Below, piece by piece: positions 45,031 through 52,520 of a stretch of DNA of 64,000 bases. The DNA is from Blautia obeum ATCC 29174 (lineage in GTDB: Bacteria; Bacillota; Clostridia; Lachnospirales; Lachnospiraceae). The notes under the pieces were generated by a model. It was given only the letters and a program-made list of their open reading frames with translations, was not told where the DNA came from and ran no database searches. The first letter of the stretch is position 1. Every line of letters begins with the position of its first letter. The DNA lies in NCBI RefSeq assembly GCF_025147765.1, contig NZ_CP102265.1:1365001-1429000 (forward strand), written 5' to 3'. The position numbers and the translations under genes are program-made.

Positions 45031-45487
45031 TTTCTGGCTGAACGGAGTTTACCGACAGGAAGAAATTGAGCCTGGAATGTTGCTGATTGATTTTTTGAGA
45101 GAAAAAGGATGTTACAGCGTCAAAAGAGGCTGCGAAACTGCAAACTGTGGACTTTGTACAGTGCTGGTTGAAGACAGACCGATTCTTTCATGTTCCACAT
45201 TGGCTGCTCGTATTGATGGAAAAAAAGTAGTGACGATGGAAGGAATGCAGAGAGAAGCACAGGAATTCGGGAGCTTTCTTGCAAATGAGGGCGCAGAACA
45301 GTGTGGCTTCTGTAATCCTGGATTTATTATGAATGTATTTGCCATGCTTCATGAGATCAAAGAGCCGACGGAAGAACAGATTAAGGAATATCTTGCCGGA
45401 AATCTGTGCAGATGTTCCGGGTTTGTTTCTCAGACAACAAGTATCCTCAAGTTTTTAAAATATAAAAAAGCACAGGAGGACGCATAA
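45020..45487 (+). CDS. Molybdenum hydroxylase [2Fe-2S] subunit
   Basis: 155 residues. The N-terminal plant-ferredoxin-type cluster is bound by GCETANCGLCTVLV and a following cysteine (ILSCSTL). The second helical-domain cluster uses CGFCNPGFIM and NLCRCSGF. This is the small-subunit pattern of xanthine dehydrogenase, nicotinate hydroxylase and CO dehydrogenase. It is translated from within the end of the FAD-subunit gene and is 2 bases from the large subunit. Confidence 0.94.
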   Translation: MNISFWLNGVYRQEEIEPGMLLIDFLREKGCYSVKRGCETANCGLCTVLVEDRPILSCSTLAARIDGKKVVTMEGMQREAQEFGSFLANEGAEQCGFCNPGFIMNVFAMLHEIKEPTEEQIKEYLAGNLCRCSGFVSQTTSILKFLKYKKAQEDA

Positions 45488-45489
45488 AA

Positions 45490-47799
45490 ATGAAATATGT
45501 AAATCAGCCTGTACGTAAAACAGACGCAATGTCGCTGGTGACAGGAAAACCAGTTTATACGGATGATCTGGCACCAAAGGACTGCCTGATCGTTAAGATA
45601 TTAAGAAGTCCGCATGCAAATGCATGGGTAGAAGAGATCAAGACCGGAAATGCAGAAAAAGTTGCAGGTATCGCATGTGTTCTTACTTATAAAGATGTTC
45701 CACAGAAGCGTTTTACTCTGGCAGGACAAACTGCACCGGAAATGAGCCCGGATGATCGCCTGATTCTGGATCGTCATGTTCGATTTATCGGAGATGCGGT
45801 TGCAATTGTAGCAGGAGAGACAGAAGATGCAGTAGACAAAGCATTAAAAAGAATTAAGGTACAATATCGAGTGGAAGCACCAGTATTGGATATGCATAAA
45901 GCAAAAGATAATCCGATTCTTGTACATCCGGAAGAAGACTGGAAACTAAAGATTCCGCTTGGTGGAGACCATAAGAGAAATCTGTGTGCAACTGCACTGG
46001 AAGAGCATGGAGATGTGGACAAGGTGCTCAGCGAATGCAAATACACAGTAGAACATACTTATCATACCAGAGCGAACCAGCAGACTATGATGGAAACCTT
46101 CCGTACAGCCTGTTATATGGATCATTTTGGAAGACTGATCGTACTTTCTTCTACGCAGATTCCTTTCCACGTAAGACGAATTGTTGGAAGAGCACTGGAT
46201 ATTCCGGCCTCCAAAGTGCGTGTTATCAAACCACGAATTGGTGGAGGATTTGGAGCAAAACAGACTTCCGTCAGTGAAATTTATCCGGCAATTGTTACAT
46301 GGAAGACCGGTCGTCCGTCCAAGATGATCTTTTCCAGGTATGAATCTATGATCTGCTCTTCACCACGCCATGAAATGGAAATTACCGTGCGTGCAGGTGC
46401 AGATGAAAATGGTATCATTAGAGCAATTGATGTCTATACGTTGTCTAATACGGGGGCTTATGGTGAACACAGTTCTACTACAGTGGGACTGAGCGGACAC
46501 AAATCAATTGGCCTTTACAGACACACAGAAGCTTATCGTTTTGCATTTGATGTTGTTTATACGAATGTGCAGGCAGCAGGGGCTTATCGTGGATATGGTG
46601 CAACGCAGGGAATTTTTGCTGTTGAATCTGCAGTAAATGAGCTGGCTCACAAAATGGGAATGGATCCGGTAAGAATCAAGGAATTAAACATGCCAGTTGA
46701 AGGTGGACCGCTTCCGGGTTATCCGGATGTACCTTATGCACAGAGTTGTACGATGGATAAATGTATGGCCAGAGCAAAAGAAATGATGGACTGGGATTCT
46801 AAGTATCCATTCCGTGATATGGGAAATGGTAAAGTCCGTGGAGTCGGAGTGGCAATGGCCATGCAGGGATCTTCTATTGCCGGTGTTGATGTTGGTGGTG
46901 CAGATATCAAATTGAACGAGGATGGTTCATATACTCTTGCACTTGGATGTACGGATATGGGAACTGGCTGTGATACGATCATGGCGCAGATCGCGGCTGA
47001 CTGTCTGGAAACTCCGATGGAAAACATTGTTGTATTCAGTGTAGATACTGATATTTCACCATATGATTCAGGATCTTATGCATCCGCCACTACTTATACG
47101 ACAGGTATGGCAGTCATGAAAGCCTGCAAAGAGCTTCGAGGTAAAATATGTGAAGTTGGTGCACAGATGTTGGGAACAGATGTAGATAAGGTTGCGTTTG
47201 ACGGTTCGTATGTATTTGTGGATGAGGATGAGGAAGAAGAGAAAAAAGTTTCTCTGGAACAGGTGGCGTTGAAAGGCACTTTCTTTAATAATATTGAACT
47301 GCAGGTGGTCAAACAGCATTCTTCACCGTTGTCACCGCCGCCGTTTATGGTTGGCATGGCAGAAGTTGAGGTGGATACGGAGACAGGTGAGGTAGATGTG
47401 CTGGATTACGTGGCAGTTGTTGACTGTGGTACCCCAATCAATCCAAATCTGGCACGTGTACAGACAGAAGGTGGCATTGCGCAGGGAATCGGTATGGCCC
47501 TTTTTGAAGACGTACAGTATACCGATAAAGGAAAAATCCGAAATAACTCCTTTATGCAGTATAAGATTCCAACCAGAATGGACATCGGAAAGATTCGGGT
47601 GGATTTTGAAAGCAGTTATGAAGAGAGTGGGCCGTTTGGAGCAAAATCTATCGGAGAACTTGTGATCGATACACCATGTCCGGCGCTTGCAGAAGCTATT
47701 TATAATGCAACCGGAGTACGGGTTCGAGAACTTCCGATCACACCTGAAAAAATAGCGATGGGAATTTTGAAAAAGAAAGGAACAGACGAAAATTCATGA
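45490..47799 (+). CDS. Molybdenum hydroxylase large (Mo-pterin) subunit
   Basis: 769 residues. Catalytic subunit that hydroxylates N-heterocycles such as purines or nicotinate. Molybdopterin contacts are GGGFGAKQTS and AYRGYGATQ. The active-site base is the Glu in SGPFGAKSIGELVIDTP. An acidic run (VDEDEEEEKKV) occurs at about 577-587. Substrate specificity is not visible. Purine use is the commonest role in gut Clostridia, but the binding-pocket Glu and Arg of true xanthine dehydrogenase cannot be assigned safely. No maturation genes are adjacent. The stop overlaps the next gene (ATGA). Confidence 0.93.
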   Translation: MKYVNQPVRKTDAMSLVTGKPVYTDDLAPKDCLIVKILRSPHANAWVEEIKTGNAEKVAGIACVLTYKDVPQKRFTLAGQTAPEMSPDDRLILDRHVRFIGDAVAIVAGETEDAVDKALKRIKVQYRVEAPVLDMHKAKDNPILVHPEEDWKLKIPLGGDHKRNLCATALEEHGDVDKVLSECKYTVEHTYHTRANQQTMMETFRTACYMDHFGRLIVLSSTQIPFHVRRIVGRALDIPASKVRVIKPRIGGGFGAKQTSVSEIYPAIVTWKTGRPSKMIFSRYESMICSSPRHEMEITVRAGADENGIIRAIDVYTLSNTGAYGEHSSTTVGLSGHKSIGLYRHTEAYRFAFDVVYTNVQAAGAYRGYGATQGIFAVESAVNELAHKMGMDPVRIKELNMPVEGGPLPGYPDVPYAQSCTMDKCMARAKEMMDWDSKYPFRDMGNGKVRGVGVAMAMQGSSIAGVDVGGADIKLNEDGSYTLALGCTDMGTGCDTIMAQIAADCLETPMENIVVFSVDTDISPYDSGSYASATTYTTGMAVMKACKELRGKICEVGAQMLGTDVDKVAFDGSYVFVDEDEEEEKKVSLEQVALKGTFFNNIELQVVKQHSSPLSPPPFMVGMAEVEVDTETGEVDVLDYVAVVDCGTPINPNLARVQTEGGIAQGIGMALFEDVQYTDKGKIRNNSFMQYKIPTRMDIGKIRVDFESSYEESGPFGAKSIGELVIDTPCPALAEAIYNATGVRVRELPITPEKIAMGILKKKGTDENS

Positions 47800-48839
47800 C
47801 AAATATGATAATGGGAACCCTGCTGGCGGTGGGATATCTTGTTATGTTCTGGCTGTTTGGAGCACTGGTCCCAGAAAAGTTCCAGTCAGGGAAATTTCCG
47901 GTTATGTGTATTAACGGATTTTTGCTTTATTATACGCTGTTTGAGATTGTGGCATTTCCAATGAAATATCTGTGCTGTTCGCTGAAGCAGCTGACGGTAA
48001 TCTGGGGATGCCTGCTGATCCTTCTCGTTCTCTTTGTAATATGGAAAAGACGGAGAGTTCTGGCAGACAGTGTCAGGACAATACCGGGCAGTATGCAAAA
48101 GAATATATCCGTGCTTATTCTGTTGCTGGTAGCAGTAGGACTCGCAGTGTTGCTTGGATTTAATATCAATACACTGTCAACTTATGATTCAAACAATTAT
48201 ATTGGACTGCCGGTGGCATCTGTGTATTCTAATACACTGGACAGAGTGGCACCTTATTCGGGAGTCCTGTTGAAGGCACCGGAGCAGTTCTATATTATGA
48301 ATACAGATACGCTGCAGAGTGCAATTGTTTATCAGGTACTGAATATTCATCCACTTATGGAACGTAAATGGAGCTTTACGATTGCGATGGTGATTCTTTT
48401 TGAGATGGGACTGTATCAGTGTGCGAATGGATTTTTTAAGAAAAAGGAAGCAGAAAAAACAGTGTTTGTGATACTGGCAGATCTGGTGCTTTTGTTTTCG
48501 TACAGTCTTGGTGGGGTTTCTCAGTATTTTGCATATCGAACCTATGAAGGAAAAGCAATCATTGCATATCTGTATATGACTGTGATTTTTGGATTCTGTC
48601 TGGCAATATACAGAAAGGAGACGAGTCTGTGGCCATGGTGCGGACTGTTTCTGTGTGGAACAGGTGGAATTGCGTTCAGTAATTCTGCGCTGTTTATTGT
48701 GCCATGCATGATCGGAGCTACATTATTTCCGTATGTTTTATGTGATGGAATACTGAAAAGACAGTGGCATCTGCTGAAAAGATATATAATTGTGTTGTTG
48801 CCGTCAATATTTTGGATGCTGCTCAGCCATTTGGTATAA
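47796..48839 (+). CDS. Polytopic membrane protein coupled to the Mo-hydroxylase genes
   Basis: 347 residues, about 9-10 hydrophobic segments. I recognise no catalytic motif. A long polar loop between helices (NTLSTYDSNNYIGLPVASVY, about 125-145) contains a D in STYDSNNY that recalls the first loop of GT-C glycosyltransferases, which is a weak hint. It starts inside the stop of the Mo subunit (4-base overlap). It ends in a hydrophobic helix, and the next gene begins with helices too. Together they may be the two halves of one larger membrane protein family. Confidence 0.65.
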   Translation: MTNMIMGTLLAVGYLVMFWLFGALVPEKFQSGKFPVMCINGFLLYYTLFEIVAFPMKYLCCSLKQLTVIWGCLLILLVLFVIWKRRRVLADSVRTIPGSMQKNISVLILLLVAVGLAVLLGFNINTLSTYDSNNYIGLPVASVYSNTLDRVAPYSGVLLKAPEQFYIMNTDTLQSAIVYQVLNIHPLMERKWSFTIAMVILFEMGLYQCANGFFKKKEAEKTVFVILADLVLLFSYSLGGVSQYFAYRTYEGKAIIAYLYMTVIFGFCLAIYRKETSLWPWCGLFLCGTGGIAFSNSALFIVPCMIGATLFPYVLCDGILKRQWHLLKRYIIVLLPSIFWMLLSHLV

Positions 48840-48854
48840 AAGGAGGAAGAATGA

Positions 48855-49673
48855 TTGGAAAATTTAAATGAAACAATACAATTTCTGATACAGTCCCTCC
48901 AGACCTATACGGGAAACAATCCGATTTGGATCCTTTATCCGGTGGCGCTGATCCTAATCTGGTTTCTTGGAAAAAAAGAAGATCGAAAATTATTTATCGG
49001 TGTTTTTGTAACAGAATGCCTTACGATCTTTAATCCGTTTGTCGTGAAAGTCCTTCTGGATGTATTTGGATTTGGAACACGTTTTGTCAGATTTCTGTGG
49101 ATCATTGTCTTCTTTATTACAATAGGTTATGCTCTGACTTTACTTATTTTTGCATCTGCAAAAACAGGGGTACGGATCCTGACAGGTGGAATCTGTCTTG
49201 CGCTGATCGTAACACTGGGAATTCCTGTTTTCAGGGGAACAGAGGATTTTCCATATAAAAAGGCAACCAATGCGTATTTTGTTGGACAGGAGATTCTGGA
49301 TCTTTCCAGTATTATACACAGTGAAGGAATTGAGCAGCCAAGAATACTGAGCGATGGACTGCTTCTTGTTTACAGACAGTATGATCCAGATGTGAGATCT
49401 TATGTGAGTCGTCGTATACTTCAGAAGATTGAAAAAACTTCCGAAGAAAAATTTATGAAGAAGAAAAAGATTAAAGATTGGATGAAAAAGATTGTAGCAG
49501 TCTATTATTATCATGATTATTCTCTTCCGGCGGAAGAGTTTCAGAGCCTGGTCAGAGGAAGTAAAGTGGACTATATTATATCCACAACGCGGGAGCTGGA
49601 TGAATATCTGTCGGGGACGACTATGTATGTACTTGGACAGACCGAAAACTACCGTGTCTGGAAAGTAGTATAA
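48855..49673 (+). CDS. Membrane protein with a C-terminal extracellular-type domain
   Basis: 272 residues. Four or so helices in residues 20-135, then a soluble domain of about 130 residues ending LSGTTMYVLGQTENYRVWKV. That ending resembles the periplasmic tail of GT-C-like transferases. The start is TTG at 48855 because AGGAGG (48841-48846) ends 8 bases before it. The nearer ATG at 48851 opens only a 6-codon frame. It follows the previous gene by 15 bases and appears to complete it functionally. Confidence 0.6.
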   Translation: MENLNETIQFLIQSLQTYTGNNPIWILYPVALILIWFLGKKEDRKLFIGVFVTECLTIFNPFVVKVLLDVFGFGTRFVRFLWIIVFFITIGYALTLLIFASAKTGVRILTGGICLALIVTLGIPVFRGTEDFPYKKATNAYFVGQEILDLSSIIHSEGIEQPRILSDGLLLVYRQYDPDVRSYVSRRILQKIEKTSEEKFMKKKKIKDWMKKIVAVYYYHDYSLPAEEFQSLVRGSKVDYIISTTRELDEYLSGTTMYVLGQTENYRVWKVV

Positions 49674-49741
49674 ATAGTAGTATTAAAACAAGATGCATAT
49701 ATCTGAATTAATAGTTGAAAAAGTAGGAATAATTCAAAAAC

Positions 49742-49770
49742 TTTACAAATACTCAAATATGTGCTATATT
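49742..49770 (+). promoter_or_regulatory. tRNA-Arg promoter
   Basis: TTTACA, 17 bases, TATATT, 23 bases before the tRNA. It probably also drives the SH3-protein gene by read-through. Confidence 0.7.
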
Positions 49771-49793
49771 ATAAAAAGCTTTAGTAAAAGCTT

Positions 49794-49865
49794 GCACCTG
49801 TAGCTCAGTGGATAGAGCAGTGGTTTCCGGTACCATGTGCGGGGGTTCGATTCCCTTCAGGTGTG
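49794..49865 (+). tRNA. tRNA-Arg (anticodon CCG)
   Basis: Acceptor GCACCTG/CAGGTGT, D arm GCTC/GAGC, anticodon stem GTGGT/ACCAT with loop TTCCGGT, hence anticodon CCG reading the rare codon CGG. The T arm is GGGGG-TTCGATT-CCCTT. The CCA end is not encoded. Two hairpins follow (49867-49930, including TTACTGT/ACAGTAA) without a clear T-run. Confidence 0.93.
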
Positions 49866-49948
49866 TTGCACGAGGTAATGGGTCTGCCTCGGTGCGTTGT
49901 AAGTTACTGTGAACAAAGTGAACAGTAATAATTAAGGAGGACAAGAAC

Positions 49949-50869
49949 TTGGATAATTTCAGGGAATGGTTATCAGATAACCTTCGCTATTTTATGCTTG
50001 GCGGAGTGATTTTGATAATCGTAGCTGTATTGTTCTTTAGCATACGTGCTTGCACCGGAAGTGGAAAGGGGACTTCGGATGGAGAACAAACTACAGCACA
50101 GGACAACAGCCAGGGAAATGATCCTTCTTCTCCGGAAGATGATGGGGAGACAAACGACGGGAAGAAAGAAGAAGACACGAATCCCTTGGAGGATGGCAGT
50201 GAAGAAGTTACTGCACTTATGAACAGCTACTACAAGGCTTTAGGGGAAAAAGATATTACGACATTAAGAACACTGGTAAATAATCTGACACCTTCTGATG
50301 AATCCAGAATCACAAATGCAAAGGATTATATTGAAGGATATCAAGTCAGCAAAGTGTATATGAAGAAAGGGATGGACGACAATTCGTATGTTGTATATAC
50401 GAAAGGAAGTTTCATCTGTAAGGGGATTGATACACCGGCACCGTCTCTTTGGAGTTCTTATGTTGTAAAAGACAGCGATGGTACCTATAGAATTTTGGGT
50501 GACCTTGAACAGAACACAACAGTTTCCACTTATATGGATTCGCTGAAATCTGATGAAGATGTAAAGAAGCTTACAGCTGAGGTGCAGGCAGAATATGAGC
50601 AGGCACAGAAGGATGATACAGCTCTTGCACAGTTCCTTGACGGACTGGGTGAAGAAGCAGATACTTCTTCTTCTGAGACGAGTGCAGACGGCACAATGCT
50701 GACAGTTACAGAAGGGTGTAATGTCAGAGCTGAAGCAAATAGTGACAGTGAAATTATTGGTGGTCTTGACGAAGGGGATCAGGTTCAGAAAATGGGACAG
50801 GAAGGTGACTGGATCCAGATTGAATATGATGGTCAGACCGGATATGTATACAGTGGATTGCTTCAGTAA
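49949..50869 (+). CDS. Membrane-anchored protein with a C-terminal SH3b domain
   Basis: 306 residues. One N-terminal transmembrane helix (about 15-36: FMLGGVILIIVAVLFF), an acidic low-complexity linker (45-85), a folded extracellular region of about 130 residues that may be an NTF2-like fold (MNSYYKALGEKDITTLRTLV), an acidic linker and a C-terminal bacterial SH3 domain (GCNVRAEANSDSEIIGGLDE...GYVYSGLL). It probably sits in the wall and binds peptidoglycan. The start is TTG at 49949, with AGGAGG 8 bases before it. Confidence 0.82.
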   Translation: MDNFREWLSDNLRYFMLGGVILIIVAVLFFSIRACTGSGKGTSDGEQTTAQDNSQGNDPSSPEDDGETNDGKKEEDTNPLEDGSEEVTALMNSYYKALGEKDITTLRTLVNNLTPSDESRITNAKDYIEGYQVSKVYMKKGMDDNSYVVYTKGSFICKGIDTPAPSLWSSYVVKDSDGTYRILGDLEQNTTVSTYMDSLKSDEDVKKLTAEVQAEYEQAQKDDTALAQFLDGLGEEADTSSSETSADGTMLTVTEGCNVRAEANSDSEIIGGLDEGDQVQKMGQEGDWIQIEYDGQTGYVYSGLLQ

Positions 50870-50885
50870 AATATTTAGACAGAAT

Positions 50886-50916
50886 AAAAGACACGGGATG
50901 GATCCTGTGTCTTTTT
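50886..50916 (+). terminator. Terminator after the SH3 protein gene
   Basis: AAAAGACAC...GGATGGATCC...GTGTCTTTTT. The A-tract on the left may also end the convergent minus-strand gene. Confidence 0.8.
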
Positions 50917-50922
50917 CAATGT

Positions 50923-51456
50923 TTATTTTTTTAGAGAACCGTCTGCCTGTAGTTCATAATTTTGATCATCTACTGTGATCGTTCCGGTCTGCATGATGCC
51001 ATCCAGATCCATGTAATAACGTTTGCCATTATCATCCACCCATCCGGTCTGCATGATACCATCTTTATCAAAGAAATAATGTTTGCCGTCAGTATCGATC
51101 AGCCAGCCTGTGTAAGGAACACCGTCAACCATAAACATCCAGTTGCTACCGCTTGAAGTCCAGACTCCAAGGCTTGCCTCCGGGGATGTCTCATCTTGTG
51201 ATATGGATTCAGAAGGAGAGACAGAAGGCTCGACCGTAATGGTCGGTGTAGCAGAAATGCTGACGTTTGCCTTTGGTTTCTGGGTAAGAACAGGCGTTGG
51301 TGTGACCTTGGATTTTTTTATTACAGAGGAATGTCTGGCAGGAATTTTGTAATTCGCATCAAAAGAAGTTCGACGGAATAAAAATCCTGCAGACAGACAC
51401 AATAAAATCGCAATCAGAAGCAGCAGGGGATTCAGGTGTCGTTTCTTATCAGACAT
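50923..51456 (-). CDS. Membrane-anchored protein with choline-binding-like wall repeats
   Basis: 177 residues. Cytoplasmic basic start, one transmembrane helix (about 10-28), a Thr/Pro/Ser-rich stalk (50-93), then about four cell-wall-binding repeats of 18-20 residues: GVPYTGWLIDTDGKHYFFD, DGIMQTGWVDDNGKRYYMD and DGIMQTGTITVDDQNYELQ. The repeats carry the aromatic/Gly pattern of choline-binding modules. No enzymatic domain is present, so it is a surface structural or adhesion protein. RBS GGAGGG. Confidence 0.85.
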   Translation of the reverse strand: MSDKKRHLNPLLLLIAILLCLSAGFLFRRTSFDANYKIPARHSSVIKKSKVTPTPVLTQKPKANVSISATPTITVEPSVSPSESISQDETSPEASLGVWTSSGSNWMFMVDGVPYTGWLIDTDGKHYFFDKDGIMQTGWVDDNGKRYYMDLDGIMQTGTITVDDQNYELQADGSLKK

Positions 51457-51537
51457 AATTTCCCTCCTTTGTGTATCTGAAATGATAAAACAATAATTTT
51501 ATCATACAATATGTGGTAAAAAAAAACAAGGTCTCGG

Positions 51538-51566
51538 TTGCGGACAAAAAGAAAAAACTATATAAT
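51538..51566 (+). promoter_or_regulatory. rluF promoter, implying a leaderless mRNA
   Basis: TTGCGG, 17 bases, TATAAT (51561-51566), then AGAATA and ATG at 51573. The expected +1 coincides with the A of the ATG, and no Shine-Dalgarno is seen. Confidence 0.6.
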
Positions 51567-51572
51567 AGAATA

Positions 51573-52520
51573 ATGGACGAAAAAAGGATAACAACAGATC
51601 AGACTACAATAAGAATAAATAAATACCTGAGTGCGGCAGGAGTATGTTCAAGAAGAGAAGCAGACCAGCTGACAGATGCCGGACGGGTTACGGTTGCAGG
51701 AAAAGAAATCGGTACTGGAGAAAGGATTCCAGCAGATGCCGAGGTTTTTTTGGATGGCAGACCGGTGAAGGCAGAGACCAGGCAGGTACTTCTGCTTTTT
51801 TATAAGCCAAGGGGTATTGTGTGCAGTACAAAAAAGCAGCGACAGGAAACGACAGTAACAGAGTTCCTGGATTATCCGGTGAGAGTATATCCGGTAGGAC
51901 GTCTGGACAAAGATTCAGAGGGACTGCTTTTACTGACGAATCAGGGTGACTTGGTTAATCGTATCATGCGTGCAGGTAACTACCATGAGAAAGAATATGA
52001 AGTAACCGTGGACAAAAAGATTACAGAAACTTTTATCAGAAAGATGAGCAGTGGTGTCCCGATTCTGGGGACTGTGACACGACCATGTACGGTATATAAG
52101 ACCGGTGATAAAAGCTTTTCTATCATATTAACACAGGGATTGAATCGCCAGATCAGAAGAATGTGTGAATATCTGGGATATCATGTATGTACATTGAAAC
52201 GTATCCGTATCATGAATCTTACACTGGACGGCCTGAAATGTGGAGAATATCGGGAAATATGTGGAGATGAATGGAAGAAACTGAATGAACTGATACGGGA
52301 TTCTTCCAGTGAGACAGTAATCAGAACAGGAGGACAGCATGGAAAGATCAGCGGCAGAACAAATAAAAGAACTGGTGCAGAAGCTGAACGAAGCGGCAAA
52401 GGCATACTATCAGGAAGACCGGGAGATCATGAGCAACAGAGAGTACGACGCACTGTACGATCAACTGGAAAAAATGGAAAAAGAAACAGGAATCGTTCTG
52501 GCAGACAGCCCAACTGTTAA
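51573..52520 (+). CDS. rluF: RluF-like 23S rRNA pseudouridine synthase with a basic tail
   Basis: About 315 residues from the ATG at 51573. An N-terminal S4 RNA-binding domain (RINKYLSAAGVCSRREADQL) precedes the RsuA/RluB/E/F catalytic core with the active Asp in VGRLDKDSEGLLLLTN and the RluF-type GLNRQIRRMCEYLGYHV. The last 60-70 residues are rich in Arg, Gly and Asn (TGKNGKRNRNRSGRQPN) and are read out of frame through the first 182 bases of ligA. An in-frame GTG at 51513 lies ahead of the promoter and is unlikely. The basic tail could aid RNA binding, or a lost stop may have extended the gene. Confidence 0.85.
   Translation: MDEKRITTDQTTIRINKYLSAAGVCSRREADQLTDAGRVTVAGKEIGTGERIPADAEVFLDGRPVKAETRQVLLLFYKPRGIVCSTKKQRQETTVTEFLDYPVRVYPVGRLDKDSEGLLLLTNQGDLVNRIMRAGNYHEKEYEVTVDKKITETFIRKMSSGVPILGTVTRPCTVYKTGDKSFSIILTQGLNRQIRRMCEYLGYHVCTLKRIRIMNLTLDGLKCGEYREICGDEWKKLNELIRDSSSETVIRTGGQHGKISGRTNKRTGAEAERSGKGILSGRPGDHEQQRVRRTVRSTGKNGKRNRNRSGRQPNC

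Noticed and set aside
51513..51572. GTG start 20 codons upstream for the RluF-like protein
   Set aside because: It precedes the TTGCGG-17-TATAAT promoter and has no RBS, and the added residues are only Lys-rich filler.
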